Part shown: positions 1 through 6,512 of the stretch, in pieces
How the letters are laid out: each line of letters starts with the position of its first letter
Numbering within the stretch: position 1 is the first letter of the stretch
Assembly: GCF_903642095.1 (NCBI RefSeq)
Contig: NZ_CAHJWD020000210.1
Span: forward strand, 1-12,799
Origin: Bathymodiolus brooksi thiotrophic gill symbiont
Lineage (GTDB): Bacteria; Pseudomonadota; Gammaproteobacteria; PS1; Pseudothioglobaceae
Direction of reading: 5' to 3'
DNA: 12,799 nt
The notes under the pieces: generated by a model
Databases searched by the model: none
What the model was told of the DNA's origin: nothing
Seen by the model: the letters and a program-made list of their open reading frames with translations, nothing else
Program-made: the position numbers and the translations under genes

Positions 1-798
1 GCTATTTTATCAACTTCTTGCTTTTACAACGAAAAGGAAGAAAACACTATTGACGAAATAAGCGCTGCCACCAACAAGGTAAGCACTACAAACAAAATAA
101 GCACTGATAAGGTAGATGCTGACAAAATGAAGTTTACTAATAAAATGACTGACAAAATGGCTGACAAAATGAAGGCTACTGACAAAATGAAGGTTGCTAA
201 TAAAATGACTGACAAAATGGCTGACAAAATGAAGGTTGCTAATAAAATGACTGACAAAATGAAGGCTACGGACAAAATGAAGGTTGCTGACAGAATGAAG
301 GCTACTAAAAAACAAAAATTAAGTAAAGAAGCAATTGACTTGGTAAAACAGTTTGGCAACGCCTTAAAGCCAGCACTAAAAAAAGCAATTAAAACAAAAG
401 GATTGGAGCATGCAGTTGAGTTTTGTGCAGTTAAAGCACCTGAAATTACCAAAAAGATCAATCAACAAAACAAAGAATGGACCATTAAAAGAGTAAGTTT
501 AAAAAATCGTAACCCGAGTGCCAAGCCTGACAATTGGGAGAGAAAAGTTCTAAAAATGTTTGACAAGAGACAAAGCAATGGCGAAAGTGCGAAAAAAATG
601 GCCTATTCAGAAATGGTTAACGGTGAGTTTAGATTTATGAAAGCCCAAGGTGTGCAAGGAGTTTGCTTGAGTTGTCATTCTAAAAATATTGCAAAAAATA
701 TTAAAAGTGCAATTGACAAACATTATCCAAATGACAAAGCAACAGGCTATTCTCTAGGTCAAATTCGTGGTGCATTTAGCTTGTCTAAGAAATTATAA
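1..798 (+). CDS. Tll0287-like (DUF3365) c-type heme protein with D-K-M repeat linker; 5' end cut off
   Basis: The reading frame is open from base 1, so the ATG at 127 is internal and the true start lies left of the window. The visible part is 265 residues. It begins with a short segment (A-I-L-S-T-S-C, bases 1-21) that could be the end of a signal peptide or a poor lipobox. Next is a low-complexity linker of 4- and 6-residue units ending in D/N-K-M/V/I (about bases 61-310). A globular domain follows. Counting from the ATG at 127, this domain has V-S-L-K-N-R-N-P near 123-130, a heme c motif C180-L-S-C183-H184, and Y-P-N-D-K-A-T-G-Y then I-R-G-A-F-S at the end. That pattern is the DUF3365/Tll0287-like family. 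C100, in E-F-C-A-V-K-A-P, sits where this family has a cysteine that I recall as an axial heme ligand. The role is probably periplasmic redox or gas sensing, or electron transfer; the partner is unknown. Family call is firm, function is not. Confidence 0.8.
   Translation, partial: AILSTSCFYNEKEENTIDEISAATNKVSTTNKISTDKVDADKMKFTNKMTDKMADKMKATDKMKVANKMTDKMADKMKVANKMTDKMKATDKMKVADRMKATKKQKLSKEAIDLVKQFGNALKPALKKAIKTKGLEHAVEFCAVKAPEITKKINQQNKEWTIKRVSLKNRNPSAKPDNWERKVLKMFDKRQSNGESAKKMAYSEMVNGEFRFMKAQGVQGVCLSCHSKNIAKNIKSAIDKHYPNDKATGYSLGQIRGAFSLSKKL
61..310 (+). repeat. In-frame tandem repeat region encoding D/N-K-M units
   Basis: The DNA is built from repeated units around gacaaaatg with variants such as aataaaatg. 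A perfect 41-base direct repeat is seen at 179-219 and 221-261 (42-base period). A 30-base perfect repeat is seen at 145-174 and 205-234. Bases 163-198 recur at 253-288 with one mismatch. All units are multiples of three bases, so gain or loss of units would keep the frame. Further left (61-126) the same pattern is degenerate (N-K-V, N-K-I, D-K-V), which suggests an older, diverged part of the array. The encoded peptide is rich in alternating Lys and Asp and reads as a flexible or helical spacer. Confidence 0.85.
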
Positions 799-828
799 GC
801 TCAAATATTCACAAAGAAAATAGGCGAA

Positions 829-1791
829 TCACAAGTTTATCTTGCTAATGTCAAAATTAGCACGCTGATTTAAAATCAATACGACTGATAAATTTAGGCG
901 CTTTGCCAGTGCAGTTGCTTTTTTGCTACCCATTGCCATCATTGCGGTGGCGTAGGCATCTGCTATCATAGTTTGAGGGTGCAGAACACTGACTGATGCC
1001 AAGTCGCTGTTAGCAGGAAGCCCCGTATTTGGGTTAAGGATATGCATATAACGCTGACCCTCCCAAATAAAATAATTACGATAGTTGCCTGAGGTGGCAA
1101 TTGACTGGTTATTAGGCTTGATAGGAATGGGAATGGGATTGTTTGGTTGCTCAATGCCTAACATCCATAGCTTGCCATTGTGCTTACCACGGCTTCGCAC
1201 TTCACCGCCAATTTCTACAAGATAGTTTTTACTATTCAGTAGTTTGGCGATTTCATCAACGGCATAGCCTTTAGCGATGGCTGATAAGTCAATGTGAATG
1301 TCTCTGGTTTTTTTAATTGCCTTATTAACGCCACCTTTGAGCATCAAATAACGAATGGAACTATTATATAAAGATTTTTGCACTTGATGGCGATTGGGCT
1401 TTTGTTCGATTTTATTAACGCCAAAACCCCAAATGTCAATCAAACGCCCAATACCTGGGTCAAAATAGCCGTGGGTTTGTTGGTAAATTTCTTTGGATTT
1501 TTTTAGCACATAAAACAATTCATCAGATACGGGTATCCATTGCTGTATTGGTTTTTTATTGAACAAAGACAATTCAGATTTTGCATTCCAAGTAGAAAAT
1601 ATTTGGTTAATTGTTACCAATCTGGCATCAACGACTTGCTGAGAAATAATGTGGCTACCAATGGTTTTTACCGTCCAAGTAGTTCCCATAGTTGAGCCAG
1701 TAATGGCGTTTATTTTTTCACTTTTTTCACAACCACCAAGCAACAAAAAAGCGATGCCAATAAGGTATAATTTTACTATGTTTCGATTCAT
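829..1791 (-). CDS. apbE: FAD:protein FMN transferase (ApbE), lipoprotein
   Basis: ApbE moves FMN from FAD onto Thr residues of periplasm-facing flavoproteins such as the NqrB/NqrC and RnfD/RnfG subunits. The 320-residue product starts at the ATG whose complement is 1789-1791. This start is preferred over an in-frame one 69 codons upstream because it is preceded by AAAAGGAA and gives a lipoprotein signal peptide ending L-L-G-G-C21. Family signatures follow: M-G-T-T-W near 35-39, H-I-D-L-S-A-I-A-K-G-Y-A near 166-177, V-E-I-G-G-E near 192-197, I-A-T-S-G-N-Y near 231-237, H-I-L-N-P-N-T-G near 250-257, and the metal-binding A-D-A-Y-A-T-A around D278. The length is normal for the family. Its 3' end converges on the heme-protein gene with a 30-base gap and no obvious hairpin. 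Its 5' end overlaps the divergent transglycosylase gene. The flavoprotein target is not in the window. Confidence 0.93.
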   Translation of the reverse strand: MNRNIVKLYLIGIAFLLLGGCEKSEKINAITGSTMGTTWTVKTIGSHIISQQVVDARLVTINQIFSTWNAKSELSLFNKKPIQQWIPVSDELFYVLKKSKEIYQQTHGYFDPGIGRLIDIWGFGVNKIEQKPNRHQVQKSLYNSSIRYLMLKGGVNKAIKKTRDIHIDLSAIAKGYAVDEIAKLLNSKNYLVEIGGEVRSRGKHNGKLWMLGIEQPNNPIPIPIKPNNQSIATSGNYRNYFIWEGQRYMHILNPNTGLPANSDLASVSVLHPQTMIADAYATAMMAMGSKKATALAKRLNLSVVLILNQRANFDISKINL

Positions 1792-1800
1792 ATTCCTTTT
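1754..1800. promoter_or_regulatory. Overlapping divergent start region of apbE and transglycosylase gene
   Basis: The apbE start (minus, 1791) and the preferred transglycosylase start (plus, ATG 1778) face away from each other and overlap by 14 bases. The apbE Shine-Dalgarno, AAAAGGAA on the minus strand, lies at 1793-1800, inside the transglycosylase signal-peptide codons. On the plus strand a perfect TATAAT lies at 1766-1771, only six bases before ATG 1778. If it is a real -10 box, transcription would start about at the ATG, giving a leaderless message. No good -35 box is seen for it, so it may be chance. A weak plus-strand AAGG lies at 1763-1766, about 11 bases before the ATG. Confidence 0.4.
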
Positions 1801-2986
1801 TATCTTTGCCGTATCAGCGTATTCAAGCGTTGCTAATGCCAAAGATGATACCCTTAGTGTTGAAAATGCACAAAGTTTTGAGGCATTTTTGGAAGATATT
1901 CGCATCCAAGCAATGGCACAAGGCATATCAAAGGCAACGCTTGATCTTGCTTTGACAGGATTAACACCAAATCCAAAAGTCATCAAATATGACCGCAATC
2001 AAGCGGAATTTAGCCTAAACTTTTGGCGTTACATTACCTCAAGAGTAAGTGCCAATCGTTTAGAAAAAGGCAAAATTAAACTTAAAGAAAACCAAGCGTT
2101 ATTAAATACTGTTTATCAAAAATATGGCATACCGCCCTCAATTTTAGTGGCCTTTTGGGGCTTGGAAACCAACTACGGCAAAAATGTTGGCAAAATGAAT
2201 TTAGTGCGCTCATTGGCAACACTGAGTTTTGATTTGCGTCGGCGTAAATTCTTTACCCGTGAATTGTTGGTGCTACTCAAATTGATTGACGAAGGTAAAT
2301 TACCATTTGATGCACAAGGTTCGTGGGCTGGAGCAATGGGCAATACGCAGTTTATGCCTAGTAATGTTGCGGCTTATGCCATAGATGCAGACAACAACGG
2401 TAAATTGGATTTGTGGCATAGTAAGATAGATATTTTTCATTCAAGTTCTAACTTTCTCAAGCGTATTGGCTGGCACAGGGGTGAAAAATGGGGGCGTGAA
2501 GTAACCGTCCCCATTGGTTTTGACTTTTCATTGGCAACCTTAAAAATAAAAAAACCGATTGGCAAATGGCAAAAACTAGGTATTCGCAATGCAGCAGGTG
2601 AAGACTTACCCAAAGCATCGATCAAAGCATCGTTAATTTTGCCAATGGGTGTGAATGGTCCTGCCTTTTTAGTGTATCGTAATTTTCATGCTATTCTCAG
2701 ATGGAATCGCTCAATTTTGTATGCTTTATCTGTTGGGCATTTGTCTGATAAATTGCTGAACAATCAGACGCTAACGGCTGAACCGATTATTGAACCGTTG
2801 CTCAATCGAGATGATATTGCTTTTATTCAAATGACCCTTAATGACTTAGGATTTGATACGGGTAAACCCGATGGTATTTCAGGTCCAAAAACGCGTCATG
2901 CAGCACGACAATTTCAGCGCTCTCAAGGGCTACCAATTGATGGTTATGTAGGCTATCAGTTATTTCAACGACTCAAAACGCTCTAG
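1778..2986 (+). CDS. Lytic murein transglycosylase (MltB/SLT_2 type) with C-terminal peptidoglycan-binding domain
   Basis: This enzyme cleaves the MurNAc-GlcNAc bond of peptidoglycan, forming 1,6-anhydroMurNAc ends in the periplasm. I start it at ATG 1778 because the protein then begins with a clear Sec signal peptide (M-F-R-F-I-F-L-F-I-F to S-V-A-N-A, about residues 1-21). The in-frame ATG at 1754 would add eight residues and also keep a signal sequence. The 402-residue product has a catalytic SLT_2 domain, about 32-330, with the likely catalytic Glu130 in F-W-G-L-E-T-N-Y-G and the substrate-groove motif G-A-M-G-N-T-Q-F-M-P-S near 185-195. A PG_binding_1 domain fills about 337-402 (Q-M-T-L-N-D-L-G-F then D-G-I-S-G-P-K-T). 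There is no lipobox, so it is probably soluble in the periplasm, unlike lipoprotein MltB. ruvX follows after three bases. Confidence 0.9.
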   Translation: MFRFIFLFIFAVSAYSSVANAKDDTLSVENAQSFEAFLEDIRIQAMAQGISKATLDLALTGLTPNPKVIKYDRNQAEFSLNFWRYITSRVSANRLEKGKIKLKENQALLNTVYQKYGIPPSILVAFWGLETNYGKNVGKMNLVRSLATLSFDLRRRKFFTRELLVLLKLIDEGKLPFDAQGSWAGAMGNTQFMPSNVAAYAIDADNNGKLDLWHSKIDIFHSSSNFLKRIGWHRGEKWGREVTVPIGFDFSLATLKIKKPIGKWQKLGIRNAAGEDLPKASIKASLILPMGVNGPAFLVYRNFHAILRWNRSILYALSVGHLSDKLLNNQTLTAEPIIEPLLNRDDIAFIQMTLNDLGFDTGKPDGISGPKTRHAARQFQRSQGLPIDGYVGYQLFQRLKTL

Positions 2987-2989
2987 TTA

Positions 2990-3418
2990 GTGGGTATTGA
3001 AACTTATCTAGGCTTTGATGTCGGCACAAAACGCACAGGTGTTGCCATCGCCAATAGCCTAACACATACAGCCAAGGGTATTGGCGTGGTTAAAAACAAT
3101 AAAGATGGGTCTACTAATTTTGCAGGTTTTGATGAGATTATTAACGCCCACAATGTTAGTAAATTTATTATTGGACTACCACTTGATAAGGACGGAAAGG
3201 CACAAGAGATGACCTTTATTGCCAAATCCTTTGGACGCAAACTTGCCAATAGATACAACATTGAAACGGTATTTATTGATGAATATTTATCCTCATTTGA
3301 TGCTAAAAAACAATTAAAATACAACCATTATCACCCAAATGCAAAACGGGGTGATGTTGACAAACAATCCTCACAGTTAATATTACAAACATGGCTCAAT
3401 GAAAAAAGACTTGATTAG
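2990..3418 (+). CDS. ruvX: RuvX/YqgF family putative pre-16S rRNA nuclease
   Basis: The 142-residue protein has the RNase H-like fold signatures of the YqgF/RuvX family: G-F-D-V-G-T-K-R near 8-15 with D10, I-I-G-L-P-L-D-K-D-G near 60-69, I-D-E-Y near 96-99, and the C-terminal acidic motif around D124 followed by L-I-L-Q-T-W-L. In E. coli this protein is tied to 5' maturation of 16S rRNA; the Holliday-junction resolvase name is older and less certain. The start is GTG at 2990, three bases after the transglycosylase stop. No clear Shine-Dalgarno is visible, so translation may be coupled. Its 3' end overlaps pyrB by 20 bases. The ruvX-pyrB linkage resembles pseudomonads, where pyrR lies between them; pyrR is absent here. 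Confidence 0.9.
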   Translation: MGIETYLGFDVGTKRTGVAIANSLTHTAKGIGVVKNNKDGSTNFAGFDEIINAHNVSKFIIGLPLDKDGKAQEMTFIAKSFGRKLANRYNIETVFIDEYLSSFDAKKQLKYNHYHPNAKRGDVDKQSSQLILQTWLNEKRLD

Positions 3419-4352
3419 CAACGACATTCAGCTAGACTCTGCTGGAAAATTAATCCACTTATTGGGGCTCAAAGGTCTTTCTAAAAATCAATTGACCCAT
3501 ATCCTAGATGTTGCTGATAATCTAATTGACGATCAAGGCAATCTAAAAAAATCTAAAGCACTGGATGATATGAGTGTGGCAAACCTGTTTTTTGAACCAT
3601 CAACCCGAACCCGAAATACCTTTGAAATTGCTGCAATGCGTAGTAGTGCCAATGTTATTAATGTTGATCTCGCTAACTCAGCTCTCAAGAAAAATGAAGA
3701 TTTGCTTGATACCATGCACACGCTCCAAGCCATGCAAATTGATATGTTTGTTGTTCGCCACAAACAAAGTGGTCTACCGCATTATGTGGCTGAAAATCTC
3801 AATAATATTACTATTTTAAATGCTGGAGATGGGGTTAATGCACACCCAACACAAGCACTATTAGATATGCTCACCATTCGCCAACATAAGCAAAATTTTG
3901 AGAACCTTTCAGTGGCAATTGTGGGCGATATTGTGCATTCACGCGTGGCACATTCCAACATTCAAGCACTCAAAACGCTAGGCACAACTGACATCCGCCT
4001 AATAGCACCAGCAGGGCTGCAATATGATGGTTACAACGCACAGTGTATTGATAATATTGAAATCGGTATTAAAGATTGCGATGTGATCATCGTATTGCGC
4101 TTACAAAAAGAGCGTATGCTTGAGGTTGATATTCCCAACGAACAGGAATATTTTAGCAATTATGGCTTAACGCTTGAACGACTAGCACTGGCCAAATCTG
4201 ATGCGATTGTTATGCACCCTGGCCCAATCAATCGTGGCATTGAGATTGATTCGTCCGTTGCTGATAGCAATCAATCTGTCATTCTTCAACAAGTTACAAA
4301 TGGTATCGCTGTGCGTATGGCAGTGATGGAAATTTTAGCTGGAAAATCATAA
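3399..4352 (+). CDS. pyrB: Aspartate carbamoyltransferase catalytic subunit
   Basis: PyrB joins carbamoyl phosphate and aspartate to give N-carbamoyl-aspartate, the committed step of pyrimidine synthesis, in the cytoplasm. The 317-residue product carries the carbamoyl-phosphate site F-F-E-P-S-T-R-T-R (64-72), a K-K-N-E-D loop near 98-102, A-H-P-T-Q-A (148-153), V-L-R-L-Q near 232-236, and H-P-G-P-I-N-R-G (273-280). All key sites look intact. The leading 20 or so residues resemble the longer N-terminus of the Pseudomonas-type enzyme, which works without PyrI. No pyrI, pyrR or pyrC is next to it. The ATG lies inside the end of ruvX with no strong Shine-Dalgarno, so translational coupling is likely. 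The ygfB-like gene begins three bases after its stop. Confidence 0.96.
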   Translation: MKKDLISNDIQLDSAGKLIHLLGLKGLSKNQLTHILDVADNLIDDQGNLKKSKALDDMSVANLFFEPSTRTRNTFEIAAMRSSANVINVDLANSALKKNEDLLDTMHTLQAMQIDMFVVRHKQSGLPHYVAENLNNITILNAGDGVNAHPTQALLDMLTIRQHKQNFENLSVAIVGDIVHSRVAHSNIQALKTLGTTDIRLIAPAGLQYDGYNAQCIDNIEIGIKDCDVIIVLRLQKERMLEVDIPNEQEYFSNYGLTLERLALAKSDAIVMHPGPINRGIEIDSSVADSNQSVILQQVTNGIAVRMAVMEILAGKS

Positions 4353-4355
4353 AAT

Positions 4356-4913
4356 ATGGAAAATATAGTTAACTACGACGAAGTCAAAAACACCCTTCAT
4401 CACTTAAATACTGATGATACAATTGCTAGTGCACATGGTATTTTATGTGGCTTTGCCTGTGTCAAACCTAACCTTTCGTTAGATGAATGGCTAAATGAAG
4501 TGCTGGTAAGCATTGATTTTGACAATCTCAATGAAAAATCTGCCCATGAGAAATTGGCACAAGTTTACAATAACACGCTCTTACAACTTGGCGATGAAAC
4601 GCTTAATTTTCAACTGTTAATTGCTGATGAAGACTGTGCACTAAAAGAGCAGGCCGATACATTGATTCAGTGGTGTCAAGGATTTTTAGTCGGCTTAGGC
4701 TTGCAAAAAATATCCACTCATGACGAGGATATACTGGAAATAATTAAAGACTTTAGTGAAATATCTCAATTGGATGGCGAGGTTTTAGACGGTGAAGAGA
4801 ATGCAAATGATTTGAGTGAAATTATCGAATTTGTGCGTATGGGCACCTTACTTATTCAAGAAACTTTACAACCTTCCAAACAAGATTATATATCTACAGA
4901 TACGCTACATTAA
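4356..4913 (+). CDS. UPF0149 / YgfB-YecA family protein
   Basis: The 185-residue acidic protein has the UPF0149 family marks: A-H-G-I-L-C-G-F near 26-33, W-C-Q-G-F-L-V-G-L near 106-114, and a C-terminal E-E-N-A-N-D-L-S-E-I-I-E-F-V-R-M-G helix near 147-163. In many gammaproteobacteria ygfB sits before pepP-ubiH; here it is the last gene of the ruvX-pyrB series, with a 3-base gap from pyrB. In Pseudomonas aeruginosa YgfB has been linked to control of ampDh3 expression; whether that holds here is unknown. A strong hairpin terminator begins 33 bases after the stop. The family call is solid, the function is open. Confidence 0.88.
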   Translation: MENIVNYDEVKNTLHHLNTDDTIASAHGILCGFACVKPNLSLDEWLNEVLVSIDFDNLNEKSAHEKLAQVYNNTLLQLGDETLNFQLLIADEDCALKEQADTLIQWCQGFLVGLGLQKISTHDEDILEIIKDFSEISQLDGEVLDGEENANDLSEIIEFVRMGTLLIQETLQPSKQDYISTDTLH

Positions 4914-4946
4914 GCATACTGATAAAGTTAAGAATAAGCAGTGTCC

Positions 4947-4991
4947 AAAAAAAAAGCGTTATTAACAAACAGTTAATAACGCTTTTTGGTG
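4947..4991. terminator. Bidirectional intrinsic terminator
   Basis: A perfect 16-base inverted repeat (4951-4966 and 4972-4987, sense aaaaagcgttattaac) encloses a 5-base loop. On the plus strand it ends in TTTTT and closes the ruvX-pyrB-ygfB series. On the minus strand it ends in nine Ts (complement of 4947-4955) and would end the candidate small RNA that starts near 5093. The minus-strand U-tract is the stronger. Confidence 0.88.
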
Positions 4992-5093
4992 TATTAAGTG
5001 TCAATACTTTTTTTTGACACTTACTACGAATAAGTGTGCCACCAATTTATCTCTTGAGGAGAGGATAAGTTCTTGGGGGAGAATGGTGGCACA
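4947..5093 (-). ncRNA. Candidate small RNA with two C/U-rich hairpins and its own promoter and terminator
   Basis: Read on the minus strand, a promoter predicts a 5' end near 5093, exactly where a strong helix begins. Helix 1 pairs UGUGCCACCA (5093-5084) with UGGUGGCACA (5044-5035). It encloses helix 2, UUCU/AGAA (5083-5080 with 5073-5070), with loop CCCCCA. It also encloses helix 3, UUAUC-C-UCU (5068-5060) paired with AGA-GAUAA (5054-5047) with one bulged C and loop CCUCA. Together they form a three-way junction. Further on, UAAGUGUCAA (5023-5014) pairs with UUGACACUUA (5004-4995) across an A-rich loop. The RNA ends at a strong U-tract terminator, giving about 147 nt. The exposed CCUCUCCUC and CCCCC tracts could pair with Shine-Dalgarno sequences. 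No protein frame of note lies here. I recognise no named family. Expression and targets are inferred, not shown. Confidence 0.6.
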
Positions 5094-5099
5094 TGAAAA

Positions 5100-5127
5100 A
5101 TTATATCACTATTTTATAATATTACAA
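5100..5127 (-). promoter_or_regulatory. Extended -10 promoter for the candidate small RNA
   Basis: On the minus strand a perfect TATAAT lies at 5105-5100, preceded by TGA at 5108-5106, so the extended -10 form TGnTATAAT is complete. TTGTAA at 5127-5122 matches TTGACA at four of six bases with a 16-base spacer. The predicted start is about seven bases after the -10 box, near 5093, the first base of helix 1 of the candidate RNA. That coincidence supports both calls. Confidence 0.6.
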
Positions 5128-5363
5128 GTTTATTGTATAAATAAATACTAATATATTTAATGACACCATAATTTAGCAACATCTGAGTTTAATTTAAGCC
5201 GAACAAGAGGCAATCCCTTGCTTTTCTTCAGCATACTTAAGCCGCTTTATTCGTGGTTTTTTTGTGCTGATTAAGGTTTTTTATGCTTGCCCCTAATTCT
5301 GCCATCCTTATTTCGACTAGATTTGTCCCCATCAGATCTCTTATGGTATATTTTTTTTAATCC
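5128..5363. other. Unexplained intergenic stretch
   Basis: No convincing gene is seen in these roughly 235 bases. The left part (to about 5165) is very AT-rich. The right part is less AT-rich and has short minus-strand frames, including a 31-codon one from ATG at 5332 to a stop near 5237 and a 14-codon run in another frame ending near 5193. Neither has family resemblance I can name. It could be a decayed gene or mobile-element remnant, but no terminal repeats are visible. Confidence 0.4.
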
Positions 5364-5395
5364 AAAAAAAAAGCCTGTATAAATACAGGCTTTTT
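5364..5395 (-). terminator. Intrinsic terminator of tRNA-Phe
   Basis: A 12-base inverted repeat (5368-5379 and 5384-5395, core gcctgta/tacaggc) with loop taaa lies seven bases beyond the tRNA 3' end. On the minus strand the stem runs into a stretch of nine Ts (complement of 5364-5372), a classic intrinsic terminator. The plus strand also has a five-T run, so it may work both ways. Confidence 0.85.
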
Positions 5396-5401
5396 AAAAA
5401 A

Positions 5402-5477
5402 TGGTGGCCACACCTAGAATTGAACTAGGGACACAGGGATTTTCAGTCCCTTGCTCTACCAACTGAGCTATGTGGCC
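5402..5477 (-). tRNA. tRNA-Phe (GAA anticodon)
   Basis: The minus strand folds into a complete 76-base cloverleaf. The acceptor stem is GGCCACA/TGTGGCC, then discriminator A and an encoded CCA. The D arm is GCTC/GAGC, the anticodon stem AGGGA/TCCCT with loop C-T-G-A-A-A-A (anticodon GAA, Phe), the variable loop GTGTC, and the T stem CCTAG/CTAGG with loop T-T-C-A-A-T-T. All stems pair fully. It stands alone between trxB and its own terminator. Confidence 0.97.
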
Positions 5478-5491
5478 TTAAAAAAGTAGCA

Positions 5492-6512
<1,021 letters not shown>

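Noticed and set aside
61..310. CRISPR array
   Set aside because: Repeats are in-frame coding units with no unique spacers of constant length.
10..461. Two long minus-strand frames with repeats of the H-F-V-S and F-I-L-S type
   Set aside because: They are the reverse reading of the D-K-M repeat DNA of the heme-protein gene. Their hydrophobic look comes only from the complement of AAA, ATG and GAC codons. No Shine-Dalgarno or family resemblance.
1649..1777. 43-codon N-terminal extension of the transglycosylase
   Set aside because: It overlaps apbE far more and places residues before a clear signal peptide that starts at ATG 1778.
1792..1998. 69-codon N-terminal extension of apbE
   Set aside because: It would run deep into the divergent transglycosylase gene and bury the lipoprotein signal. 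The ATG at 1791 has a good Shine-Dalgarno.
5014..5019. Perfect plus-strand TTGACA as a -35 box
   Set aside because: No -10 match lies 15-19 bases downstream and no plus-strand gene follows. It is part of the inverted repeat of the small-RNA candidate.
5283..5360. 25-codon plus-strand frame from ATG 5283
   Set aside because: No Shine-Dalgarno, and it ends in a T-run next to the tRNA terminator; no recognisable similarity.
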